Assembly: GCF_012641265.1 (NCBI RefSeq)
Contig: NZ_JABAHZ010000002.1
Location: forward strand, 1 to 64,000
Direction: 5' to 3'
DNA: 64,000 nt
Origin: Chitinophaga eiseniae
GTDB lineage: Bacteria; Bacteroidota; Bacteroidia; Chitinophagales; Chitinophagaceae
Shown here: positions 7,252-15,294 of the stretch, in pieces
Numbering within the stretch: position 1 is the stretch's first letter
Layout of the letters: every line of letters starts with the position of its first letter
Notes under the pieces: generated by a model
Database searches by the model: none
What the model was told of the DNA's origin: nothing
The model's input: only the letters and a program-made list of their open reading frames with translations
Translations under genes and position numbers: made by a program

Positions 7252-8736
7252 TTAAAACTGGAAATAGATCGGGATCATGGGTTGGGTACTCTTTACCTGC
7301 ACCAACAGCCATATGAATACCACCATAATGGCTACACTGCCCACCACTGGTACTCTTCCGAGAAATTTCTCCAGGGAGAATTCCACCCTGGATGGCAGGA
7401 AGTGTAATACAAAACCCAGTACCATTACCCAGAATACGGCGGTATACCCCTGGTATAGTTCCATCGCTATTTCCGGTTGGAAGTCGTATGCCACCTGGTG
7501 CAACAGCGACCACGCATCGTGGAACGTAGCGGCCTTGAAAAATACCCAGCAGAAACATACAAAGTGGAAAGTAATGAGTACACCTATTATTTTAATGAGG
7601 GTGGCTTTCCAGCCTGTTATCACTTTTTTACGTTTTTTCAGCCAGTCAATGCGCACTTTGTCAATGGCCAGGGCACTGCCGTGCATAGCTCCCCAGAATA
7701 TAAAATTCCAGCTTGCACCATGCCAGAAACCGCCGATTAACATGGTGAGCGCCAGGTTGATATACTGACGCACTTTCCCCTTACGGTTACCTCCCAATGG
7801 AATATAGAGGTAATCGCGCAACCAGCTCGACAATGAAATATGCCAACGGCGCCAGAACTCTGTGATCGAGGAACTCTGGTAAGGCGAGTCAAAGTTAGGC
7901 GGGATCTTGAAGCCGGTCCACCGGGCGATACCCAGCGCCATATCAGAATAACCGGAGAAATCGCAATAGATCACCAGGGCATAACCATACACGCCTATCA
8001 GGCACTCCAGGCCAGTATGCTTACTGGGATCGTCAAAAATATATTGTACAAAGTTCTGGTAGATAAAGTCAGATATTATGATCTTCTTAAACAAACCACC
8101 CATAATCAGGTACATCCCCTTCCCGATGTCTTCTGAGGTAAGACGATAGGGCATGGAAATCTGCGGAATAAAATCTGCCGCACGCACAATGGGGCCCATC
8201 ATCAGCTTCGGGAAGAAAGACAGGAAGAAAAGATAATCCATGAAATTGTTTACCGGCTTGATTTCTCCGCGATATACGTCAATCGTATAGCTGAGGTTCT
8301 CAAAGGTATAGAAGGAAATCCCTATGGGCAGGATCAGGCTTAATGGGTGAATATGCCCGGCAGTAACATCGTTGATAATACCGATAAAGAAGTTGGTGTA
8401 CTTGAAATAAAACAGCAATCCTATATTCAGCAGAATACTAAATATGAGCAACGATTTCTTTACTTTTTTATCACTACTATGGTAAATCCATCGCGACAAA
8501 TTAAAGTCGACGATGGCAGACAGGATAACCAATCCCACATAATAGCCGCAGGCTTTATAGAAAAAGTACAGGGAAAACACGGTATACACCCATACCCTGG
8601 CGGTTTTGCTCCTGCTGGCCAGCAGGTAGCACATCATGAATAAAGCAAAGTAATAAAAGAAGAAACCGCTGTTAAAGAGAACCGGATTTTTCTCGTCGTA
8701 CAACAGTTCTGACAACAACTCATTAACGCTGATCAT
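7252..8736 (-). CDS. MBOAT-family O-acyltransferase (AlgI/PatA/DltB-like)
   Basis: 494 residues with many membrane helices. Family landmarks are present: FSGYSDMALGIARWTGF, FWRRWHISLSSWLRDY, YIPLGGNRKGKVRQY and GGFWHGASWNFIFWGAMHG, whose His is the presumed catalytic residue. Such proteins move an acyl group, usually acetyl, across the inner membrane for transfer to an extracytoplasmic polymer such as alginate, peptidoglycan or teichoic acid. The start overlaps the end of the upstream SGNH gene by 14 bases, so the two are translationally coupled. With two SGNH proteins and a glucosaminidase in the same operon, the acceptor is probably cell wall or an exported polysaccharide; the actual acceptor is not known. 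Confidence 0.92.
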   Translation of the reverse strand: MISVNELLSELLYDEKNPVLFNSGFFFYYFALFMMCYLLASRSKTARVWVYTVFSLYFFYKACGYYVGLVILSAIVDFNLSRWIYHSSDKKVKKSLLIFSILLNIGLLFYFKYTNFFIGIINDVTAGHIHPLSLILPIGISFYTFENLSYTIDVYRGEIKPVNNFMDYLFFLSFFPKLMMGPIVRAADFIPQISMPYRLTSEDIGKGMYLIMGGLFKKIIISDFIYQNFVQYIFDDPSKHTGLECLIGVYGYALVIYCDFSGYSDMALGIARWTGFKIPPNFDSPYQSSSITEFWRRWHISLSSWLRDYLYIPLGGNRKGKVRQYINLALTMLIGGFWHGASWNFIFWGAMHGSALAIDKVRIDWLKKRKKVITGWKATLIKIIGVLITFHFVCFCWVFFKAATFHDAWSLLHQVAYDFQPEIAMELYQGYTAVFWVMVLGFVLHFLPSRVEFSLEKFLGRVPVVGSVAIMVVFIWLLVQVKSTQPMIPIYFQF

Positions 8737-10006
8737 TGGAGATAACTGGATTTTTCTTGGTTTGCTGTAAGTAATGTGTGTAAGATTGTTGCAGGGCTTC
8801 GTATAGTAACTGGCCCTGTTGCTGGTATCCTCTCACATTAAAATGAATATGGTCTGGCGCCCATGCCCCTGCAAATCTATCCTTCTGCGCTTTATTTACC
8901 GCATTAAAATTCCAGCAGGCAAGCCCGTGTTGACGGGCATATCCCATAATCTGCTGGGTAACCATTGAAATATATGGATTGGGATAATATACGGTATGGT
9001 ATATCGTCTTATATTTTCTTTTCCCTACTTTCTTCCTCACTCCTTTCCTGCCGGCGCGCATACAATCGGGCGGCGTGGTGAGGAGAATACGGGCAGCAGG
9101 ATTTTGTTCCCTGATCAGGGTAACTGTTCTGTCTATTTCATCTCTGAAGGCCAGCGGATCCATCCTGCCCCCATAAGCTTCATTTGTACCCAGGGAGATG
9201 ATAACCAGCTGTGGTTTCAGCACCGCCATCTGCGCCAAAAGCGTATTATCAAATTCGTTGTATTGCTGGTACATGGCGCCGTTAATTCCTATACTATTGT
9301 ATAGTACGCCCGGGCGACCGTTTTTCATGACCGCACCAAAAAAGCGGAATGGCCCGTTGCCTGTACCTTCCCACCTTACCTGGAATGAGTTGACGGTTTG
9401 AGGGAAATGAAGGGTAGCCATACTGATGGTGGGCGAACCAGGAAACGGCGCGGGGGTCACCGTCACCGTAGCATCGGGCGCCACCACTGTATTGTTGGTG
9501 TTACCGGCATCATAAAACAGTTCTACCTCACGGAAGTTATTATCCATACTGCCATCTGGTTTTCCGGAGAAAGCCAGGTTAGGCGCATCATTGAGGGAAG
9601 TGATCACAATAGCGCCCGGGCCGAGTACGCTCGACTTATTCCGGTCTACCACTCTCTCCGACGACCATCTTACGAAGCTGTTCCATTTAAAGTCTTCCGG
9701 TCCATTGGTGCCTGCCAGGCTATAGGGAAATACATATCCCCTGCCAGCGTAGCCAAACTGTTGTTGCAGCAGGGAAGCTGTGGCCAATGGAAAATAGCCT
9801 GCCTGCACATGGGAATCACCCAGGTGAAGAATAGATATTACACTACTGTCTGCAGCGGAAAGGGAATGAAAAACGCTAAACAGTGCAGTATCCTGCTGAA
9901 TATTGTTAACGTTTACCTGTTGTGCATAAGTTGTTGTAATACCGGCGAGCAACAGCGAAAGCACTGCCACCCATTTTTTGTTAAGGTTGTGCCAGCCTGT
10001 ATTCAT
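8723..10006 (-). CDS. Periplasmic SGNH/GDSL hydrolase-like protein (putative O-acetyltransferase/esterase)
   Basis: 427 residues with a signal peptide ending near TTTYAQQ (residue 29). Block I is ISILHLGDSHVQAGYF (Ser65), block III is VIISLGTNEAYGG, and block V is APDHIHFNVRGY with Asp385 and His388. The Ser-Asp-His set is therefore complete. A carbohydrate-binding-like insertion lies between blocks I and III (about 120-230). Similar proteins (PatB, AlgX/AlgJ) take the acyl group from the MBOAT partner and place it on the polymer, or remove it. The gene overlaps the upstream SGNH gene by 26 bases and the downstream MBOAT gene by 14 bases, as expected for a tightly coupled operon. Confidence 0.88.
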   Translation of the reverse strand: MNTGWHNLNKKWVAVLSLLLAGITTTYAQQVNVNNIQQDTALFSVFHSLSAADSSVISILHLGDSHVQAGYFPLATASLLQQQFGYAGRGYVFPYSLAGTNGPEDFKWNSFVRWSSERVVDRNKSSVLGPGAIVITSLNDAPNLAFSGKPDGSMDNNFREVELFYDAGNTNNTVVAPDATVTVTPAPFPGSPTISMATLHFPQTVNSFQVRWEGTGNGPFRFFGAVMKNGRPGVLYNSIGINGAMYQQYNEFDNTLLAQMAVLKPQLVIISLGTNEAYGGRMDPLAFRDEIDRTVTLIREQNPAARILLTTPPDCMRAGRKGVRKKVGKRKYKTIYHTVYYPNPYISMVTQQIMGYARQHGLACWNFNAVNKAQKDRFAGAWAPDHIHFNVRGYQQQGQLLYEALQQSYTHYLQQTKKNPVISNDQR

Positions 10007-11384
10007 TCATAATAGCTTTATAAAGCAGCGCTCCTACTTTGGCTGCTCCTGTTCTGTTAAAGTGTGTATAGTCTTTGTTGGCCATGACGGTATCGCCCTC
10101 TACCCACTTTACCATAGAACCATCGCCACCCATGGCAGCGTATAGGTTCCAGTAGGCGGTACCATGGCTTGCAGCCAGGTCATGTTGCACCTGCAACAAT
10201 GCAGGTACCCCTGGTGCAGTGATATATTTATCAGCTTTGCGGTAAGATTTATCTGCTGTACCGATAATCAGGAAAGAAGTACCTGGCAAGTCGTTGCGCA
10301 GGGAATCCATTACCTTTTTCATCGGCCGCTCATACCAGCTATAATCTGTCAATTCCGGGCGGAATAATACGTTGGCGCCGTAGTGCATCACTACCAGGTC
10401 GTAAGGGCGTTCCCGTTGCATGCGGCGTACCATGTCGGCCGACAGGTGCCCCAGTTCTACCCCGCTGATTCCCCTGAAGGAGTAGTTATCTACATAAACA
10501 CCATTTCCATTTTCAAAACAAACGCCATAGAAAGGCATCGCGCTACCGCTGTAACGCAACATCAGCGAAGGTTGCGCGGTATCCTGCTCCAGGTCCAGCC
10601 TGTTCACCGTTTCATTACCGGAAAGCGTATAGGCTTTATCGTTAATGGTAACGGTTCCGGAAGCTACGGGGCCATATAACAGGGATATATCCTGGAATTT
10701 GTCGAGCAATGGCTTTTTCACGGGCGAGTATTTCACCCAGCTGTTTCCACCCGGGTAAAAGGTATGCCCCGACAGGCCCAGCGTGATATTAGAAGGGGGT
10801 GAATTTTTATAGTGATAATCCTTCCAGTCGGTAGAAAAGGTGTGCGTGATGGTGGTTCTGAAAGAAGCTACCACGGAGGTAACCGGTACAAATCCAACGC
10901 CGGCACCGCCAAAGAAATGTTGCAGGCTGTCGCGCAGGTCACCGGTGATCAGGTCTCCTTCAATCATAGAGTCGCCGAAATAGGCAATCCGTACTTTACG
11001 GCGTTTACCGGATTTCAGTTCGCGAAGCGCGTTAAAGAAAAGCTGCATACCAGCGGAGCTATCGCCGGGAACCGGGGAAGGATATTCCATGATACCGGCA
11101 TACGACATGAAGTCATGAGCATGATCGGGGTTGGGTACATGGGGATTGGCAGCTCCGGCGCTGCTGTCTAAACCAGAAAGCTTACTGTTGCCTTTGCCGG
11201 CAGCAGTAAGCTTTTGATTGTTTGTGGAAGCTGAATCTGTTTTCAGATCCGACAACAAATCCAGTTTCCTGAATTGAAAGTCTTTATATGATAAGCGGTA
11301 GTTCAGTTGTGACAGTCCTACCAGGCATCCGAGCGTTCCAATGATAATATAAAACGGGTAGGCAGACTTATTTTTGCCGGACAT
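9981..11384 (-). CDS. Membrane-anchored SGNH/GDSL hydrolase-like protein
   Basis: 467 residues. An N-terminal anchor helix (about 10-28) follows a short positive leader, then a Ser/Asn/Ala-rich linker (about 45-90). The SGNH fold shows VRIAYFGDSMIEGD (Ser139), LVVMHYGANVLF and KDYTHFNRTGAAKVG with Asp438 and His441. The block III Asn is present in GAN. It is a paralogue of the next gene in arrangement but only distantly similar in sequence. In alginate acetylation two SGNH-like proteins, AlgJ and AlgX, also accompany one MBOAT, AlgI, which this operon mirrors. It begins 21 bases after the glucosaminidase stop. Function as an acetyltransferase is inference from context. Confidence 0.85.
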   Translation of the reverse strand: MSGKNKSAYPFYIIIGTLGCLVGLSQLNYRLSYKDFQFRKLDLLSDLKTDSASTNNQKLTAAGKGNSKLSGLDSSAGAANPHVPNPDHAHDFMSYAGIMEYPSPVPGDSSAGMQLFFNALRELKSGKRRKVRIAYFGDSMIEGDLITGDLRDSLQHFFGGAGVGFVPVTSVVASFRTTITHTFSTDWKDYHYKNSPPSNITLGLSGHTFYPGGNSWVKYSPVKKPLLDKFQDISLLYGPVASGTVTINDKAYTLSGNETVNRLDLEQDTAQPSLMLRYSGSAMPFYGVCFENGNGVYVDNYSFRGISGVELGHLSADMVRRMQRERPYDLVVMHYGANVLFRPELTDYSWYERPMKKVMDSLRNDLPGTSFLIIGTADKSYRKADKYITAPGVPALLQVQHDLAASHGTAYWNLYAAMGGDGSMVKWVEGDTVMANKDYTHFNRTGAAKVGALLYKAIMNEYRLAQP

Positions 11385-11405
11385 AGTTTATAATAGGTTA
11401 GCGCA

Positions 11406-12029
11406 TCACTGTTCGCCTGTTGGCGGCATGCCTACGGTTAACCATTGCTTGGAGTCCGTTGCCACGCTATCCATATTTGCGTCCAGCTTATACAATTTAT
11501 AGCGGTTAATAATATTCGTCACTCTTCTGATCCATTCATGGCCGGCGGAAGAATAACCGCTATGGTTCATTTTTTTGAGCCAGGCGGAAAATTCGGGGTT
11601 TCCTTTCATTTGACCGAACCATTTTTTACTGGCCAGCAGCTCCGCAAAATGCTCGTAGGAAGCCAGGTCAGTAACATATTGTTTGTATACGGAGCGGTGT
11701 CCGGACTTGGTCTTTGCCAGGTCGTTCTTGCCCACAATACCAAAGTGGTTATGCAATAATTTAGCATTTCTGCTGGTACCGGTGCCAGATTCCAGCATGG
11801 CAATTCCGAGGATAACGCTTGCCGGTATACCGGTTTCCTGCATGATCTCTACGGATACTGGTTTAAATTTCTTCAAATAATTGGTTGTCGATTGTTGAGC
11901 AAACCCAACATTGCTGAGCATGAGCAATAGTAACACCGCACCTGACCATACTGTCCGCTTCAAGAATGTAGAAATTCTCATCGTAGTATTTTTTGTTGGT
12001 GATAGTTTTTTCTTTGTTTTCAGCATCAT
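11406..12029 (-). CDS. Exported glucosaminidase (glycoside hydrolase 73-like, FlgJ C-terminal type)
   Basis: 207 residues from the ATG at 12029, chosen because GAGGA lies five bases upstream; a GTG at 12041 or the ATG at 11981 are alternatives. A signal sequence (FLKRTVWSGAVLLLLMLSNV) precedes the domain. The catalytic segment is VILGIAMLESGTGTS with the presumed general acid Glu in AMLESG, then HNHFGIV and RSVYKQYVTDLASYEHFAELL, as in peptidoglycan N-acetylglucosaminidases. It cleaves peptidoglycan glycan strands. It is first in the operon with two SGNH proteins and an MBOAT protein, pointing to a peptidoglycan-linked role for the whole set. Confidence 0.87.
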   Translation of the reverse strand: MMLKTKKKLSPTKNTTMRISTFLKRTVWSGAVLLLLMLSNVGFAQQSTTNYLKKFKPVSVEIMQETGIPASVILGIAMLESGTGTSRNAKLLHNHFGIVGKNDLAKTKSGHRSVYKQYVTDLASYEHFAELLASKKWFGQMKGNPEFSAWLKKMNHSGYSSAGHEWIRRVTNIINRYKLYKLDANMDSVATDSKQWLTVGMPPTGEQ

Positions 12030-12158
12030 TTTCTTCCTCACATATCAACGATGATCACATCGCAATATTACTTTAAAAAATTTGATAATATCTCTTCTCT
12101 CTGGTTCTTTTCTCTCGTTAATCTCTTGTTAAAAAATATTGTCCCTATATTAGTGTTA

Positions 12159-12201
12159 ATCCCCTTTGATGCAGCAAATTGCCATATCAAAGGGGATTTT
12201 T
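12159..12201 (+). terminator. Terminator-like hairpin facing plus strand, without a matching gene
   Basis: ATCCCCTTTGAT (12159-12170) and ATCAAAGGGGAT (12186-12197) form a perfect 12-bp stem followed by a short T run. Both flanking genes are on the minus strand, where no T run follows the stem. Confidence 0.5.
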
Positions 12202-12293
12202 AGCTACGAAGCCCTCTTCTTGCAAAGACTATGCCGGTAAGTCCGTTTTTACGGTAGAGGCCGTTACGGTTTAGTTAAACCCACCTCTAAAAA

Positions 12294-14042
12294 TTACTTA
12301 ACCAGGCTGATCTTTAACTCATTAAGCTGCGCTTGATCAATTTCACTAGGCGCATCCATCATTACATCGCGACCGGAGTTGTTTTTCGGGAACGCGATAA
12401 AGTCACGGATGCTTTCACTACCACCCAACAGCGAACACAGGCGGTCAAATCCGAGTGCGATACCTCCATGTGGTGGCGCACCATATTCAAATGCACCTAA
12501 CAGGAAGCCAAATTTGCGCTCTGCCTCTTCATTACTCATTCCCAGGGCTGCGAACATCTTCTGTTGCAGATCGCGCTGGAAAATACGGATTGAACCACCA
12601 CCGACTTCTGTACCATTTAAAACTATGTCGTAGGCGTTTGCCTTAATTTTAGCGTATTGTGAAGGATCGTCCATCAGGGCAATCTGCTCTGGCTTTGGCG
12701 ACGTAAACGGATGGTGACGGGCCACCCAGCGTTTTTCTTCTTCGGCGTACTCAAACAGCGGAAAGTCTATTACCCACAACGGTTTAAACTCGTTTTTGTT
12801 GCGTAAACCAAGCCGTTCTCCCATCTCAAGGCGGAGCTCGCTCGCAGCTTTACGAGTACGCTCTTCCTTGCCGGCCAGCACCAGGATAAGGTCTCCGGGT
12901 TGTGCCTGACATTTTTGCGCCCATAATGCCAATTGTGACTCATCAAAAAACTTATCCACAGAGCTCTTCAGCGTTCCATCCGTGTTATATTTAACATAGA
13001 TGAGACCGCTCATGCCAATCTGTGGACGTTTTACCCAGTCTGTTAGCTCATCCAGCTGTTTACGGGTATATTCAGCACAACCCTTAGCAGCAATAGCCAC
13101 TACCAGTTCCGCTTCATCAAATACTTTAAAGCCCTTGCCTTTTACGGTATCGTTCAGGTTTACCAGCTTCATATCAAAGCGGATATCCGGTTTATCGTTA
13201 CCATAATATTCCATAGCATCGTCGAAAGTCATTCTTGGGAATGGCTCATTGAACTCAAGACCTTTGATCTCTTTGAAGATATATTTCAACATAGCTTCAA
13301 AAGTGGTCAATATATCTTCCTGGTCTACAAAGCTCATCTCGCAGTCGATCTGCGTAAACTCCGGCTGACGATCGGCACGCAAATCTTCATCCCTGAAGCA
13401 TTTTACGATCTGATAGTAACGGTCATACCCACTCACCATCAACAATTGCTTGAAAGTTTGGGGCGACTGTGGCAGTCCATAGAACTGGTTAGGGTTCATA
13501 CGGCTGGGCACCACGAAATCGCGCGCACCTTCAGGGGTAGAGTTGATCAGGAAAGGTGTTTCCACGTCCATGAAACCAGCGGTGTGCAAATAATTACGTG
13601 CCGCACGGCCAATCTGGTAGCGGAGCTCCAGGTTCTGTCTTACCGCATTACGGCGCAGATCAAGGAAACGGTACTTCATACGCAACTCATCACCACCATC
13701 GGTATCATCCTGGATGGTAAACGGCGGCGTTTTAGCCGCGTTGAGGATAGTGAAATCGCTTACCGTGATTTCTATATCTCCTGTCGGAATATTCTTATTC
13801 TTATTGGAACGCTCTGTTACGGTACCTTTTACCTGGATAACAAACTCACGGCCCAGCGGCTGTGCATCCAGTTTAGCATTCAGGCTTTCGCCGAACAACA
13901 ATTGCGTAATACCATACCGGTCCCGCAGGTCAAAGAAATTGATGCTGCCAAACTTTCTTACTGTCTGTATCCATCCGGCCAATGTTACTTCCTGGCCCAC
14001 CTGTTCCATTCGTAATTCCCCGCAAGTGTGCGTCCTGTACAT
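12294..14042 (-). CDS. aspS: Aspartate--tRNA ligase
   Basis: 582 residues, normal length for the bacterial enzyme. It starts [19 protein letters not shown], the OB-fold anticodon-binding domain. Class II motif 2 ([20 protein letters not shown]) and motif 3 ([15 protein letters not shown]) are intact, with the bacterial GAD insertion between them (about 285-410). It charges tRNA-Asp with aspartate in the cytoplasm; whether it also charges tRNA-Asn cannot be read here. It stands alone on the minus strand with about 265 bases before the glucosaminidase operon. I see no clear terminator for it. Confidence 0.97.
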   Translation of the reverse strand: MYRTHTCGELRMEQVGQEVTLAGWIQTVRKFGSINFFDLRDRYGITQLLFGESLNAKLDAQPLGREFVIQVKGTVTERSNKNKNIPTGDIEITVSDFTILNAAKTPPFTIQDDTDGGDELRMKYRFLDLRRNAVRQNLELRYQIGRAARNYLHTAGFMDVETPFLINSTPEGARDFVVPSRMNPNQFYGLPQSPQTFKQLLMVSGYDRYYQIVKCFRDEDLRADRQPEFTQIDCEMSFVDQEDILTTFEAMLKYIFKEIKGLEFNEPFPRMTFDDAMEYYGNDKPDIRFDMKLVNLNDTVKGKGFKVFDEAELVVAIAAKGCAEYTRKQLDELTDWVKRPQIGMSGLIYVKYNTDGTLKSSVDKFFDESQLALWAQKCQAQPGDLILVLAGKEERTRKAASELRLEMGERLGLRNKNEFKPLWVIDFPLFEYAEEEKRWVARHHPFTSPKPEQIALMDDPSQYAKIKANAYDIVLNGTEVGGGSIRIFQRDLQQKMFAALGMSNEEAERKFGFLLGAFEYGAPPHGGIALGFDRLCSLLGGSESIRDFIAFPKNNSGRDVMMDAPSEIDQAQLNELKISLVK

Positions 14043-14186
14043 GCGTAAATAATTGATTTAGTGAGTTTTATGGTTGACATACGGAATAAGCTGTCTGCAA
14101 ATGGCGACCACTATCCAGTTGTACACTTACACCCATAAGGGGGGCAAAGATACGGTTTGCATCGGGCATTTTATCCCGGGAGTATG

Positions 14187-15221
14187 TTAAAAATATCTGC
14201 GCAAGTCTACTTCCTGCATCAGTAGAGCATTTGCAACAAGCACTTCCTTGAAATGCGCTGCCATAAAAGGCGCCAGCGAGCAACCCTTCGTTCCAAGGCC
14301 GTTAAATATACCTATGGCGGGATACTCCGGGTGAAAACCGATAATAGGACGGCGGTCGTTTCCGGAAGGCCGTACGGCCGACAACTGATCAACTACCTCA
14401 TATGGTACCTTTAATAACTGTTGCAGGCTCTTTTCCAGGATTTCCCGCTGCTTCGCCGTAGGCAGGTCATCTGTATAATCCCAGACAAAAGAAGATCCCG
14501 CCCAATATAATCCATCTTCCTGGGGCACCAGGGTAATGCCCTTCTTCAGGATATCATTGGTTACCAGTCCCGGTATCCTCACCAGCAGCACCTCCCCTTT
14601 ATTGGGCAAAAACTTTACGTTTTTAAAGAAAGGCTCACCGGTAGTACCCACTCCATCGCAGAAGATCACTTTGCCGGCGCTGATGGTTTTATACGTTACA
14701 CCGGTAGCTGTCATTTCCATCTCCACCGGGTCGAAGTGTTCTTCCAACAAAGCATCCTGTTCTGCCAGGTAACCGCGATAAGCGGGCAACAAGGCCCGAA
14801 GATTTACCGTAGCTCCCCGTACAATGGCAGCACCATAGGGCTGGTCCAGGAAAGCGTCATATTTTAGGGTAGTTGGCAGCTCCGTATATTCATTGCCGGT
14901 AGTCTTGTTCAGGAAAGCATCTCTCATTTGGGACGAGGGGAATACGGTCCATAGCTGACGTTCGGTGAAAACCGGCACCTGCAGCAAAGCCGAAAGCTGC
15001 AGATAAGTAGTTTTTGCAAACGGATAAATAGTATCATACATCCAGGCCGGCTCAAAACGACGGCCAGATACCGGGTTAATAATGCCGGCAGCCACCCGCG
15101 AGGCACTGTTGGGTTTGGCATCGTCAATAACAATTACCTTTTTCCCTGCCTGTAGTAAGAACCAACTCAGCATGGTTCCCGCAATTCCCTGTCCTATAAT
15201 AAGGTAATCAGCTTTCCTCAT
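14187..15221 (-). CDS. FAD-dependent oxidoreductase (DAO family)
   Basis: 344 residues. The dinucleotide-binding motif is at the start: DYLIIGQGIAGTMLSWFLL (GxGxxG), followed by the acidic end of strand two in KKVIVIDD. Downstream landmarks (SRVAAGIINPVSGRRF, VDQLSAVRPSGNDRRPIIGF and IFNGLGTKGCSLAPFMA) are typical of glycine or D-amino acid oxidase-like proteins of the DAO family. It should oxidise an amine or amino acid substrate using FAD, in the cytoplasm; the substrate is not identifiable. It is separated from the upstream macroglobulin gene by a strong terminator, so it has its own transcription unit. Confidence 0.85.
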   Translation of the reverse strand: MRKADYLIIGQGIAGTMLSWFLLQAGKKVIVIDDAKPNSASRVAAGIINPVSGRRFEPAWMYDTIYPFAKTTYLQLSALLQVPVFTERQLWTVFPSSQMRDAFLNKTTGNEYTELPTTLKYDAFLDQPYGAAIVRGATVNLRALLPAYRGYLAEQDALLEEHFDPVEMEMTATGVTYKTISAGKVIFCDGVGTTGEPFFKNVKFLPNKGEVLLVRIPGLVTNDILKKGITLVPQEDGLYWAGSSFVWDYTDDLPTAKQREILEKSLQQLLKVPYEVVDQLSAVRPSGNDRRPIIGFHPEYPAIGIFNGLGTKGCSLAPFMAAHFKEVLVANALLMQEVDLRRYF

Positions 15222-15235
15222 GATGCTGCGAAGAT

Positions 15236-15275
15236 ATAAAAAGGGGATTTTACGGAAAACCGCAAAATCCCCTTT
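15236..15275 (-). terminator. Intrinsic terminator of the alpha-2-macroglobulin gene
   Basis: The stem arms are AAAGGGGATTTT (15240-15251) and AAAATCCCCTTT (15264-15275). On the minus strand the stem is followed by a T-rich tract. It lies just after the stop at 15295. Confidence 0.85.
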
Positions 15276-15294
15276 CCTGTAATTTAAGCTGATT

